Of a DNA stretch of 64,000 bases, positions 1 through 7,913 are shown one piece after another. Each line of letters opens with the position of its first letter. Position 1 is the stretch's first letter. The notes beneath the pieces are model-generated. The model made no database searches. It was not told the DNA's origin and worked only from the letters and a program-made list of their open reading frames with translations. The stretch spans positions 241,983 through 305,982 of the forward strand of contig JOAZ01000011.1 of assembly GCA_000720535.1 (NCBI GenBank). Reading direction: 5' to 3'. A program made the position numbers and the translations under genes. Origin of the DNA: Streptomyces halstedii (GTDB lineage: Bacteria; Actinomycetota; Actinomycetes; Streptomycetales; Streptomycetaceae).

Positions 1-1698
1 GCGCCACCAGCGGCCGCGCTCCTCGAAGGCCGCGGCCTCCTCGTCCCGCCCGAGCAGGCGGGCCCAGCGGCCCAGCGCCGCGTCGGCCACCGCGTCCTCC
101 AGCGTCTCGGCGGCCCCGCCCCAGCAGTGGCAGACGTCCTGCGCGGCGTAGTGGGAGTCCAGGTACTGCGCCAGGTTGGGCCGCTGGCCGGTGCACTGCC
201 CCGGGCACCCGGCGTCCGACAGCCCGTCGGGGTGGGGGACGGTGGCCTGCCGGGCCAGGGACTCGAAGGCGCCCTCGTAGTCGAAGTTGCGTACGCCCAT
301 CGCGTAGAAGGTGGCGAGGGTCGCCGCCGAGGGGTCGCCGGTCATCACATGGGTGGCGCCGTTGACGTGCACCCAGCGGTCCCACACGCCGCCGTTCTGC
401 CGGGCGAAGTTGTAGAGGGACTGCGCGAAGTCCCCGGCGATCTCCGGCTTGAGCAGGGCGAGGAGCTGGATCTGCGCCCGGTACTGGTCCCAGCCGGAGA
501 AGTTGCTGTACTGGGCCTTCTGACCGCGTGTCACCCGGTGCACGGCCCCGTCCATGCCGGGGTAGCGGCCGTCGCGGTCGGTGATCAGGTTGGGCTGCAT
601 CAGCGCGTGGTACAGCGCGGTGTAGAAGGTGGTGCGCCGCGCCTCGCTCCCGCCGCCGACGCGTACGGAGTTCAGCTCGCGGTCCCAGGCGCGCGATCCG
701 GCGCGGGCGACGTCGTCCACGCTCGCCCTGGGGGCCATCTCCTGGCGGAGGTTGGCCTCGGCCCCGGCCTGGCTGACGTAGGAGATGCCGATCTGCATCC
801 GCACGTCGGCGTCCGAGGAGGTGTCGAAGCCGACCCAGCCGCCCGATCCCCGTCCGGCCCGGTCGGCCCCGGTGGCGTAGCCCTCTCCCCCGCTCGCGCG
901 GGTGGACCCCGGCGCGAGGCTGTCGTCCTTCCAGGTGCCGGTGGAGGCGAAGGCGCGGTCGAAGGAGGCGCTGAAGTGGAGCCGGTAGTAGCTCTTGCGG
1001 TTGTTCGTACCGCCGTTGGCGCGCCGTCCGCAGAACGCGCCGGTGAGCACCGAACCGGTCACCTTGCGGTGGGCGGTGTCGATGTGGATCTCGGCGTCCT
1101 CGCTGCCGTTGAGGGAGTTGGAGACCCGGAAGAGCAGGTTGGCGGGCTTGTCCGCCGGGAAGCGGAAGTCGGCCACGCCCGCCCGTTCGCTCACCGCGAG
1201 GTCGGCGGAGGCGCCGGAGGCGAGTCCGAGCGTGTAGCGGCCGGGGACGGCGCGCTCGTCGTCGTGGGAGAAGTCCGCCGCGTAGACGGCGTCCTTGGTG
1301 TCGGCGGACGGGGACGAGGTGACGTCCCCGACGAACGGCATGATCGGCACGTCACCGGCGGCGCCGGGGTTGCAGCCGGCCCCGTTGACATGGGTGAGGC
1401 TCAGGCCGCGGAGCCGGGTCGCCCCGTACTCGTAGCCGTTGGCGGCTCCGGTGCCGGTCTGGTCACCGGTCGTACTGGTCGGTGACCAGGCCATCATGCC
1501 GTACGGGAGCACGGCGCCGGGAAAGGTGTTGCCCCCGTTCGCGCTGCCGATCAGCGGGTCCACGTACGCGGTGGGCCGGGTGACGAGCGTGTCGGCCTGG
1601 GCGGCCGGCGGGGTGACGGCGCCGGCGAGCGTGCCGGCGAGGACGACGGCGGCGGCCCGCGTGACGGCCGTCCGCAGGGCGGGAAGTCTGGGTGGCAT
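1..1698 (-). CDS. Secreted GH92 family alpha-mannosidase, 3' end cut by the window
   Basis: Reads leftwards from ATG at 1698 and stays open to base 1, giving 566 residues without the C-terminus. A GGAGGAG ribosome site lies 10 bases upstream. The N-terminus is a signal peptide (Arg-rich start, hydrophobic stretch at about residues 12-33, AQA-type cleavage near 35). The mature start YVDPLIGS, the NGGNTFPGAVLPYG motif and later blocks on the pattern FSGWDQYR and QNGGVWDRW are typical of family 92 alpha-1,2-mannosidases, calcium-dependent exo-enzymes acting on mannan or N-glycans outside the cell. The family is usually 700-1100 residues, so a third or more of the protein lies off the window. A perfect 12-bp palindrome just upstream may be a sugar-responsive operator. 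The family call is firm; substrate linkage is inferred. Confidence 0.92.
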   Translation of the reverse strand, partial: MPPRLPALRTAVTRAAAVVLAGTLAGAVTPPAAQADTLVTRPTAYVDPLIGSANGGNTFPGAVLPYGMMAWSPTSTTGDQTGTGAANGYEYGATRLRGLSLTHVNGAGCNPGAAGDVPIMPFVGDVTSSPSADTKDAVYAADFSHDDERAVPGRYTLGLASGASADLAVSERAGVADFRFPADKPANLLFRVSNSLNGSEDAEIHIDTAHRKVTGSVLTGAFCGRRANGGTNNRKSYYRLHFSASFDRAFASTGTWKDDSLAPGSTRASGGEGYATGADRAGRGSGGWVGFDTSSDADVRMQIGISYVSQAGAEANLRQEMAPRASVDDVARAGSRAWDRELNSVRVGGGSEARRTTFYTALYHALMQPNLITDRDGRYPGMDGAVHRVTRGQKAQYSNFSGWDQYRAQIQLLALLKPEIAGDFAQSLYNFARQNGGVWDRWVHVNGATHVMTGDPSAATLATFYAMGVRNFDYEGAFESLARQATVPHPDGLSDAGCPGQCTGQRPNLAQYLDSHYAAQDVCHCWGGAAETLEDAVADAALGRWARLLGRDEEAAAFEERGRWWR

Positions 1699-1725
1699 GG
1701 CGCGGATACTCCTCCATGGGGGATG

Positions 1726-1737
1726 GACAACGTTGTC
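1726..1737. promoter_or_regulatory. Palindrome GACAACGTTGTC upstream of GH92 gene
   Basis: A perfect 12-bp palindrome with a central CG, 28-39 bases upstream of the GH92 start. This is the shape expected for a LacI/GalR-family operator. No LacI gene is in the window, so the regulator would be encoded elsewhere. The palindrome is seen; the role is inferred. Confidence 0.5.
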
Positions 1738-1950
1738 GGAGCCCGGAGGGATCCGGTGTCCGCCAGCGTCGACCGGTGCGCGGCCGAGCGTAGATCGCCA
1801 GGGCGTGCGGGGGAATGCCGCGTACGGAGGGGACCGGTGAACGCGTGGTGAACGGACCGGCCGGCGGCACCGGCTGACACGGCGTCGAGAACCGTGGAGG
1901 ACGGTGTGTGATCCGGTGACCGGCGAGCAGGGTCGCCGGTCACCGGGACG

Positions 1951-2588
1951 CTACGGCGTGATGACGGCCGGCCGGGGCGCGGTGGGCGCCCCGTCGCCGA
2001 TCGCGAAGCTGGGGTGCGGCGGCTGGTTGTACGCGGTGTTACGGAGTCGAGGGCCCCGTCGCCGTCGAGGTCAGCGACGGACGCGTCGTCGGCCTCGTAG
2101 GTGTAGGCGACCCCGTCGGGGGTGGTGCCGCCCGGAGGCGGGCTGATGGGCACGTCCTTGTAGCCCGCGCGGAACTGGACCGCGTGCGCGGAGTCGGCCT
2201 GCTCGACGCCGTTCACGACCGCGCGCACGGTGTAGTCGGCGGTCGCGGGGGCGTCCGCGTGGAAGTAGTTGGCCGAGGCGGTGACCGGCGAGGAGTTGAC
2301 CTTGGTGCCGGCCCGGTAGACGTTGAACGCGACGGTGTCCGGGTCGGTGCCCAGCCAGCGCCAGCTGACGAGGTTGCCTCGGTCGGTGTGGACGCTCACG
2401 ACACCGCGGTCCAGTTTCTCGGCCTGCCGGGCGGTGGCGGCCTGGGACGTCGGTCCGAGGGCGAGGAGACCGGTGGCGGCGAGCACTCCGGCGGTCAGGG
2501 AGGCGGCCAGGGCGTGGCGACGGCCGGGGCGGCGGCCGCGGTGTGCGGGTGGTTCGGGGGGTGCGGGGTGGGGAAGCGAGGGCTCCAC
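1951..2588 (-). pseudogene. Rhamnogalacturonan lyase (PL11) remnant: N-terminus joined out of frame to C-terminus
   Basis: Starts at GTG 2588 (AGAAGG 8 bases upstream; GTG 2597 is an alternative). It encodes a signal peptide and then the fibronectin-like N-terminal region of a family 11 rhamnogalacturonan lyase: LDRGVVSVHTD, VSWRWLGTDPDTVAFNVYR, YEADDASVADLDGDG. Near 2045-2050 that homology stops. In another frame the strand immediately continues with NTAYNQPPHPSFAIGDG, the conserved C-terminal end of the same family, and stops at 1951-1953. The beta-propeller catalytic part (roughly 400 or more residues) is therefore missing and the two ends are fused with a frame change. The upstream frame reads on as low-complexity translation to 1551, overlapping GH92. 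No activity is expected. Confidence 0.85.
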
Positions 2589-2624
2589 GAGAGACACCTT
2601 CTGCCGGGGACGGGTTACGCCCCG

Positions 2625-3026
2625 TCAGTTGCTCCCGGACGCCGAAAGGTTGCCGCCGGATTCAGGTGTTCCGCCGAGGGATTTGTCAGGGGCCGCTTTG
2701 CCGCCGGCCGGTGTTCCACGGGCCGCTTTCCCGCCGGCCGCCGTGCGGCGCCCCGCTCCGGCCGCGCGCGCCGCGGAGTGCAGGGAGCGCAGGGCGAGCA
2801 GCAGGAAGCCGATGTCGTCCAGGTAGACGGGGTCCGGCAGGAGGTCCACCGGGGAGACGGTGTAGATCACCGCCGCCCAGACCAGCGCCTTGTCCCGGAG
2901 CGGGACACCCGCGTCGAGAAGCAGCTTCCTGGCCTTGAGGACCCGGACGAGGAGGACGGCGGCGGTGCCCGCCATGAGCAGGGCGACGAGCGCGCCGAGA
3001 AGGAGCCAGACGCTGGTGTTGTCCAT
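2625..3026 (-). CDS. YkvA/DUF1232 family small membrane protein
   Basis: A 133-residue protein with a strong AGGAGG site ahead of ATG 3026. One membrane helix at about residues 6-28 is followed by a conserved DUF1232-type segment (residues about 44-82) with the signature VSPVDLLPDPVYLDD and a second hydrophobic stretch. The last 45 residues are Gly/Ala/Lys-rich and probably disordered. Family members are small inner-membrane proteins of unknown function. It lies just downstream of the whiB-like gene on the same strand (41-base gap), so the two may be co-transcribed. Confidence 0.8.
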   Translation of the reverse strand: MDNTSVWLLLGALVALLMAGTAAVLLVRVLKARKLLLDAGVPLRDKALVWAAVIYTVSPVDLLPDPVYLDDIGFLLLALRSLHSAARAAGAGRRTAAGGKAARGTPAGGKAAPDKSLGGTPESGGNLSASGSN

Positions 3027-3067
3027 GGTTCATCCTCCTCCCGTCCGGGGTCCGCGGACCCCAGGTC

Positions 3068-3322
3068 TCATCCGTTGCTCCTGGCCTGTCGGCGGGAGCG
3101 GCGCTTCAGGGTCCTGCGCTCCGTCTCGCCGAGGCCGCCCCAGACGCCCGCGTCCTGGTTGTTCTCCAGGGCCCAGTCCAGGCACTGCTGCCGGACGGGG
3201 CAGCCCCGGCAGACGGTCTTGGCCTCCTCGGTCTGCACCAGGGCGGGGCCGGTGGTGCCGATGGGGAAGAAGAGGTCGGGGTCCTCGTCGCGGCAGGCCG
3301 CGTGTGTGCGCCAGTTGTCCAT
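3068..3322 (-). CDS. WhiB-like [4Fe-4S] regulator, closest in pattern to WblE
   Basis: An 84-residue WhiB-family protein. Four cysteines at 10, 38, 41 and 47 (C-x27-C-x2-C-x5-C) would hold the iron-sulfur cluster, followed by the GVWGG turn at 59-63 and a basic tail (RRTLKRRSRRQ) for DNA contact. The length and the order DPDLFFPIG...GPAL...EEAK resemble the WblE/WhiB1-type subgroup, which binds the principal sigma factor. GGGAG precedes ATG 3322. Subgroup assignment is by remembered sequence pattern only. Confidence 0.9.
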   Translation of the reverse strand: MDNWRTHAACRDEDPDLFFPIGTTGPALVQTEEAKTVCRGCPVRQQCLDWALENNQDAGVWGGLGETERRTLKRRSRRQARSNG

Positions 3323-3455
3323 GGTCTCACTCCCTGTGTGCGGGGTCGTGCCGGACGTCGTACACCGTGCGGGTGACCGCCCTCAGGCGGTCGAAACCAC
3401 CGCGGCCCCTGTTCCGGCCGGGCCGGGAGGCCCTGGGCGCTCCGGGACGGCCGGT

Positions 3456-4235
3456 TCACGCCCGTCGGCGCAGGTCGTCGATGCGGCGCAGCACCTCGTC
3501 CACGTGCGGACGGACCCGGTCCCTCAGCGCGGCGCTCCAGGTCTCGTCCGCGTAGGAGCGGTGGAGGTAGAGGAACCTGGCGTGCTCCAGGACGGGGCGG
3601 TGTTCCGGGGGGAGACGGGCGAGGGCCCAGGTGGCGGCGGTGTCCTTGGGCTCGATCCGGCCGGTGGCCAGGGTGGTCCAGACGCGGGCGAGGGTCAGCA
3701 GCACGTTGCGGGTGTCGTTGTCGAGGTCGCCGAGGAGTTCGGGGATTCCCCCGACGCTCGCCCGGACGAGATCGGCGTGCGGTACGGGGTCGAGGAGTTC
3801 GGAGGGCGGCGGCCCGGTGAGAGGATGGTCGCCCGCCAGGACCGTCGTGAGCGCGACGGCCAGGTCCGGCATCGGGCACGGCCGCGGCGGACCGCCCGTG
3901 GTGAGTTCGTCGCGCAGCCACTCCCCGTAGAGGAAGTCGCAGGTCGGCGGAGACCTCCAGGGGCGGACCTCGGACCGGACGACGACGGTGAGTTCGACCG
4001 GGCGGACCGCGGCCGTCAGGCCGGAGATCTCCAGCAGGCCCTGGAGCAGCGCCCGCCGCCCGCGGTCGTCCAGGCTCCGCCGGGTGACGGCCAGGACGTC
4101 CAGGTCGCTGGCGGGGACCAGTCCCCCGGACACCGCGGAACCGTGCAGGTAGATGCCGAGGAGGTCGTCCTCCACCACGTCGCGTACGAGTGCGACGGTC
4201 CGCTCGATCTGATCCATCACGCGAGTATCGGGCAC
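3456..4235 (-). CDS. AadA-like aminoglycoside nucleotidyltransferase
   Basis: A 259-residue protein with the nucleotidyltransferase motif HGSAVSGGLVPASDLD (residues about 31-46), where Ser and the two Asp residues bind metal and ATP. A C-terminal helical region carries NDTRNVLLTLARVW...GRIEPKDTAA.WAL, very like the ANT(3'')/ANT(9) streptomycin-spectinomycin adenylyltransferases (about 260 residues). The likely reaction is AMP transfer to an aminocyclitol antibiotic. Start is GTG 4235 or ATG 4217; neither has a convincing ribosome site. No integron, IS or transposase is nearby and base use matches its neighbours, so it looks resident. Which drug it acts on, if any, cannot be read from sequence. 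Confidence 0.82.
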   Translation of the reverse strand: MPDTRVMDQIERTVALVRDVVEDDLLGIYLHGSAVSGGLVPASDLDVLAVTRRSLDDRGRRALLQGLLEISGLTAAVRPVELTVVVRSEVRPWRSPPTCDFLYGEWLRDELTTGGPPRPCPMPDLAVALTTVLAGDHPLTGPPPSELLDPVPHADLVRASVGGIPELLGDLDNDTRNVLLTLARVWTTLATGRIEPKDTAATWALARLPPEHRPVLEHARFLYLHRSYADETWSAALRDRVRPHVDEVLRRIDDLRRRA

Positions 4236-4345
4236 CGCGTGACCACCGGAAAGCGACTTTCCCCCGGCGCCGCGCGCACCACCGCGTCACACGCCCGTCC
4301 GCACCACCGCGTCACGCGCCGGTCCGTGATCCGGCGCGCGCCGGA

Positions 4346-5194
4346 TCAGGACCCGGGCGTGTCGTACGGGAGGGGCGTGCCGGGGGGCGGGGCGGCCGCG
4401 CACGCCCCGTCCAGGCGGATGCGGTAGTCCATGACGACGGCGGGGTCGTCCACGATGTCGGCACGGCCCCCGGGGATCTCCAGGACGGCCCGGTCACCGA
4501 TCTCCGGCGCGGGGACGCGGAGCACGTACAGCGGTGGCAGGGCGGTCATGGCGTGCGGCGGGGCGTCGAGGGGGACGGTCTGCACGGTGATGTGCGGCCG
4601 GTGCGCGGCCTCGGCGAGCCGTTCCCGCTGCTCGGCCATCACCCGGCTGCCGCCGACCCTGGTGTGCAGCGCCGCGGCCGGCAGCAGGGCCCACAGGGCG
4701 GCGCCGCGCTCCGCCAGGCGGCGCTGCCGCTCCCCCAGCAGTTCGACGCGCCTCTCCCGCCGTGCGGGGGTGTCGGCGGGGTACAGGGTGCGGTAGAGGG
4801 CCGCCGTGTAGGCCGGGGTGCGCAGCAGCTCCGGTACCAGGGCGGGGTGCCAGCTCCTCACGAGCCCGGCGGACGACTCGATGCCGATGACCTCCTGCTG
4901 CCAGGGCTCCATGGCGTCCCGCCATTCGTGCCACCAGCCGGGCAGGTTCGCGGAGCCCAGGGCCGCCATGATCGGGTCGGCCTCGGCGGCGGGGACCCCG
5001 TAGCGGTCCAGGAGGACACGGACCTGGCGGGCGTCGAGTCCGGTCTCGGCGCGTTCGATACGCCGTACGGTCGCCGGGTGCGCGTCCAGGGCCAGGGCGG
5101 CGGCCCGCATGGTCACACCCGCGCGCTCACGCAGGATGCGCAGGCGTGCGGCCAGGACGCGGTGCTCGACCGTGGGGCCGGATCGGGGCCTCAT
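4346..5194 (-). CDS. XRE-family regulator with C-terminal DUF5753
   Basis: A 282-residue protein with an N-terminal helix-turn-helix (about 12-66: LRILRERAGVTMRAAALALDAHPATVRRIERAETG) and a long DUF5753 region (about 85-270) containing the IESSAGLVRSWHPALVPELLRTPAYTAAL pattern. These Streptomyces regulators work with small DUF397 proteins and ATP-binding partners. It is divergent from the ATP-binding gene at 5298, and a perfect inverted repeat lies between them, so it probably represses both genes. No DUF397 gene is visible alongside. Confidence 0.9.
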   Translation of the reverse strand: MRPRSGPTVEHRVLAARLRILRERAGVTMRAAALALDAHPATVRRIERAETGLDARQVRVLLDRYGVPAAEADPIMAALGSANLPGWWHEWRDAMEPWQQEVIGIESSAGLVRSWHPALVPELLRTPAYTAALYRTLYPADTPARRERRVELLGERQRRLAERGAALWALLPAAALHTRVGGSRVMAEQRERLAEAAHRPHITVQTVPLDAPPHAMTALPPLYVLRVPAPEIGDRAVLEIPGGRADIVDDPAVVMDYRIRLDGACAAAPPPGTPLPYDTPGS

Positions 5195-5264
5195 GCGCGT
5201 TCCCTCCGGGTCGGCTCGTCGCCCTCAGGCTCGGAATCGGAAGCGTTCGTTCATTCTGTCGCTT

Positions 5265-5282
5265 GCAAAGTATGCACTTTGC
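5265..5282. promoter_or_regulatory. Inverted repeat in divergent promoter of XRE/ATP-binding pair
   Basis: GCAAAGT at 5265-5271 and ACTTTGC at 5276-5282 are perfect 7-bp arms around a 4-base spacer. The site lies 71 bases upstream of the XRE start and 16 bases upstream of the ATP-binding start at 5298. It is AT-rich against its surroundings, as an operator would be. The likely binder is the XRE protein encoded to its left. Confidence 0.6.
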
Positions 5283-5297
5283 GCCGAGAGTACATAC

Positions 5298-5876
5298 ATG
5301 TCGGAAATATCCATGCGCACTCAGCTTGCCCCGGAGGACGCCGGCAACCGGAGTGCACTGACCTGGTGGGTCCCCCGCACCCCCGAAGGCGTCCCCGAAG
5401 CGAGGCACCGAGCGCAGGAGGCGATGAGGAGCTGGGGTGAATCCGGTGACCGCGCCGACACGGCCGCTCTGGTCGTGACCGAACTGGTCGCGAACGCCGT
5501 GCAGCACACGACGGGACGGCGGATCAGGTGCCGTCTCGTGCGGACCGCCGACGGTGTGCGCGTCTGCGTGTGGAACCGCGGACGGGCCCGGGTGCCCGCC
5601 CCGCCGCGCCCCGCGCATCCGGGTGCCGTCCCGCCGGGGCCGCGCGCCCCGCTCCCCCGCAGGCCGGACCAGCACGCCCACCGGCCACGGACCGGGGTGG
5701 CCGAGGGGCCGGGACCGGTGGCCGTGGACGGCACCCACGGCCCGGAGGACCTGGACGGCTTCGATCTGGCCTCCCTCCCCGAGGGCGGCCGCGGTCTGAT
5801 GCTGGTGGACACGCTGGCGACCCGCTGGGGCACGCGCACCAGCCTGTCCGGACGGCTGGTCTGGGCCGACGTCTGA
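5298..5876 (+). CDS. ATP-binding anti-sigma-like regulator (HATPase_c_2) with Pro-rich insertion
   Basis: A 192-residue protein starting at ATG 5298 (ATG 5313 also possible); the frame is open further upstream but runs over the operator and the divergent gene. It shows the N-box of the histidine-kinase-like ATPase fold (TAALVVTELVANAVQHT) and the G-box (GGRGLMLVDTLATRWGT). Such single-domain proteins act as anti-sigma kinases or partner-switch components. Unusually, about 50 Pro/Arg-rich residues are inserted between the two boxes, where relatives have roughly 15. ATPase function may be altered but both nucleotide motifs remain. Confidence 0.82.
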   Translation: MSEISMRTQLAPEDAGNRSALTWWVPRTPEGVPEARHRAQEAMRSWGESGDRADTAALVVTELVANAVQHTTGRRIRCRLVRTADGVRVCVWNRGRARVPAPPRPAHPGAVPPGPRAPLPRRPDQHAHRPRTGVAEGPGPVAVDGTHGPEDLDGFDLASLPEGGRGLMLVDTLATRWGTRTSLSGRLVWADV

Positions 5877-5892
5877 GCGCCGGCCCGGCCCG

Positions 5893-6600
5893 TCAGACGG
5901 CCGCCGTACGGCACTCCGGGTGGCCCCAGCCGTGAGGGTTCTTGGCGATCATGTCCTTGGCCGCGTAAGGCTGTCCGCAGTGGCACCGGCCCGCGAACTT
6001 CGCCCGGATCGTCGCCCCGGCACGTGAGGCCCTGCCGTCGCCCGTGCCCGCCGCCGCCCCCTTCTTCGCCGTACGGGCCTTGACCGCGCCGCCCTGGTTC
6101 GCCCGCGCGGGTGCCGGCACCGGCTCGGGCGAGCCGTACGCCGTCCCGGCCGCCCGCTGCGAGACGGCCGCCTCGCTCGCGGCCTGGTCGGCGAGCGCGT
6201 TGAGCGGGTCGCCGTCCACCTGGTGCGCCGGTACGTAGCGGAAGGTCACGCCTCGGCCGTCGAGCAGGCCGTCGATCTCCACCACCAGCTCCCGGTTGGC
6301 CACCGGCTTGCCCGCCGACGTCTTCCAGCCGTTGCGCTTCCAGCCCGGCAGCCACTTGGTGACGGCGTTCATCGCGTACTGCGAGTCCATGCGCACCTCG
6401 ATCGGCAGCGCCGGATCGGTGGACGTCAACAGCTCCCGCAGAGCGGTGAGTTCGGCGATGTTGTTGGTGGCGCCGCCGAGCGGCCCCGCCTCCCACCGCT
6501 GCGGGCGCCCCTGCGCGTCGGCCACGACCCACGCCCAGGCCGCGGGTCCCGGATTTCCCTTGGATGCGCCGTCACAGGCGGCGATGATGCGGTCTTCCAT
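5893..6600 (-). CDS. rnhA: Ribonuclease HI with C-terminal Cys-containing tail
   Basis: A 235-residue protein. Residues 1-145 are RNase HI, which cuts the RNA strand of RNA-DNA hybrids. The catalytic acids align at D10 (CDGASKGNPGPAAW), E50 (NNIAEL), D72 (MDSQYAM) and D138, with H126 in AHQVDGDPLN. Beyond the enzyme is a linker rich in Ala/Lys/Arg and a C-terminal segment (about 200-232) CHCGQPYAAKDMIAKNPHGWGHPEC. This can form a small zinc-knuckle-like module and is absent from E. coli RNase HI (155 residues). The gene converges with the ATP-binding gene (16-base gap). Confidence 0.9.
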   Translation of the reverse strand: MEDRIIAACDGASKGNPGPAAWAWVVADAQGRPQRWEAGPLGGATNNIAELTALRELLTSTDPALPIEVRMDSQYAMNAVTKWLPGWKRNGWKTSAGKPVANRELVVEIDGLLDGRGVTFRYVPAHQVDGDPLNALADQAASEAAVSQRAAGTAYGSPEPVPAPARANQGGAVKARTAKKGAAAGTGDGRASRAGATIRAKFAGRCHCGQPYAAKDMIAKNPHGWGHPECRTAAV

Positions 6601-6756
6601 GCCTTGATCATGCCAGCACGGCTGTTCAGGTCACGCCCGAGCCGGCGGCCGCGCCGTCCCCCGGACCGCGGCCGCCACGACGGGGCCGCTCACGGGATGG
6701 GCCGCTCACGCCGGGCCGGGGGCCGCTCACGCCCCGGAGGGCTGACCGGCCGACGC

Positions 6757-6782
6757 CGCGGGGCCCCGGCCGGGGCCCCGCG
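6757..6782 (-). terminator. GC-rich palindromic hairpin downstream of cyclophilin gene
   Basis: GCGGGGCCCC followed by GG, CC and GGGGCCCCGC forms an essentially perfect 26-base palindrome. It lies 19 bases beyond the cyclophilin stop. There is no U-tract, which is usual for Streptomyces terminators. Confidence 0.7.
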
Positions 6783-6800
6783 CCGGGTGTCGGGGAACGC

Positions 6801-7298
6801 TCAGAGGGTGCCGGACGCGGAGACCGCGATCGGCGCCTTCGTCTGGCCGGACTGCGAGCCGTAGGACTCGATCTTGCGGACGAGCGCCATGCTGTCCTCG
6901 TCGGCGACCTCGCCGAACACCACGTGCTTGCCGTCCAGCCACGGGGTGGCGACGGTGGTGACGAAGAACTGCGAACCGTTGGTGTTCGGGCCCGCGTTGG
7001 CCATGGACAGCAGGCCCGGCTTGGTGTGCTTCAGCGTGAAGTTCTCGTCGGCGAACTTCTCCCCGTAGATGCTCTTGCCGCCGGTGCCGTTACCGCGCGT
7101 GAAGTCGCCGCCCTGGAGCATGAAGTCCGGGATGACGCGGTGGAACGGGGATCCGGCGTAGCCGAAGCCCTTCTCGCCCGTGGCCAGCGCGCGGAAGTTC
7201 TCCACGGTCTTGGGGGTCACGTCGTCGAACAGGTTGAACACGATCCGCCCGGCGGGCTTGTCGTCGATGGTGATGTCGAAATACGCCTTGATGGTCAT
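6801..7298 (-). CDS. Cyclophilin-type peptidyl-prolyl cis-trans isomerase
   Basis: A 165-residue single-domain cyclophilin that catalyses proline isomerisation in protein folding. The core motifs are present in order: [39 protein letters not shown] (active-site Arg, Phe, Gln), [14 protein letters not shown] and [11 protein letters not shown]. No signal peptide is seen, so it is cytoplasmic. AGGATGG precedes ATG 7298. A hairpin follows it. Confidence 0.95.
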   Translation of the reverse strand: MTIKAYFDITIDDKPAGRIVFNLFDDVTPKTVENFRALATGEKGFGYAGSPFHRVIPDFMLQGGDFTRGNGTGGKSIYGEKFADENFTLKHTKPGLLSMANAGPNTNGSQFFVTTVATPWLDGKHVVFGEVADEDSMALVRKIESYGSQSGQTKAPIAVSASGTL

Positions 7299-7452
7299 GG
7301 GTCCATCCTGACATCACCGATCACTTCTCCGTGCACGGACCCCGCCCGACACGGCAGCGCCCCACCGTGCCGGAACACAGCGCGGTGCGTGCGGCCCGCG
7401 GAGCACTTCCGTGGCACCCGGACCGTTCGGGGGCCGTCGCGCGGCGGTGTCC

Positions 7453-7827
7453 TCATCCGCGGGACGCCGGGGCTCGGACGGCGGTGCCGCTCGCGCCGCA
7501 CCCGCTCTCCCCCGCCCGCTCCCACGCCCGTACGGTCCGCACACGGGCGGCGAACGCGGCGGCGCTCCCCCCGATCCGCGTGCCCTCGCCCCGGGCGAGC
7601 AGGTGACGTGTCCGGGCCCGCAGCACCTCGCGCGGGGGCGCGACGCGGACCCGTCCGCCCGCACCGGTGACCAGCGCGTTCACGGGGGCCAGCGGATCGC
7701 TCGCCGCCGCCCTGGCCAGCAGGACTCCGGCGGCGAGCGGGAGCAGGGCCACGGCGAGCGCGGTGCCGGCGGTGGTCAGGTTCTGGATGCGCGGGTGCCG
7801 CCGCGCTTCGGAGGTCATGGGCCTCAT
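7453..7827 (-). CDS. Hypothetical small membrane protein
   Basis: A 124-residue open frame with one clear hydrophobic helix (about residues 17-40, TTAGTALAVALLPLAAGVLLARAAA) and an Arg-rich, low-information C-terminal half. Starts at ATG 7827 or ATG 7818. I do not recognise a family. It is kept because it is on the strand of its neighbours and carries a plausible membrane anchor, but the tail may be spurious. Confidence 0.4.
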   Translation of the reverse strand: MRPMTSEARRHPRIQNLTTAGTALAVALLPLAAGVLLARAAASDPLAPVNALVTGAGGRVRVAPPREVLRARTRHLLARGEGTRIGGSAAAFAARVRTVRAWERAGESGCGASGTAVRAPASRG

Positions 7828-7913
7828 TCGACCAGCGGCGGGCCTCGGCGGGATCGGACGGCGTACTCAGCCGGACCGCCGCCCGGTACTCATCCGGCGC
7901 GTGGGCCCGGTGC

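Noticed and set aside
3456-4235. Acquired resistance cassette
   Set aside because: No attC, integrase, IS or compositional shift flanks the AadA-like gene.
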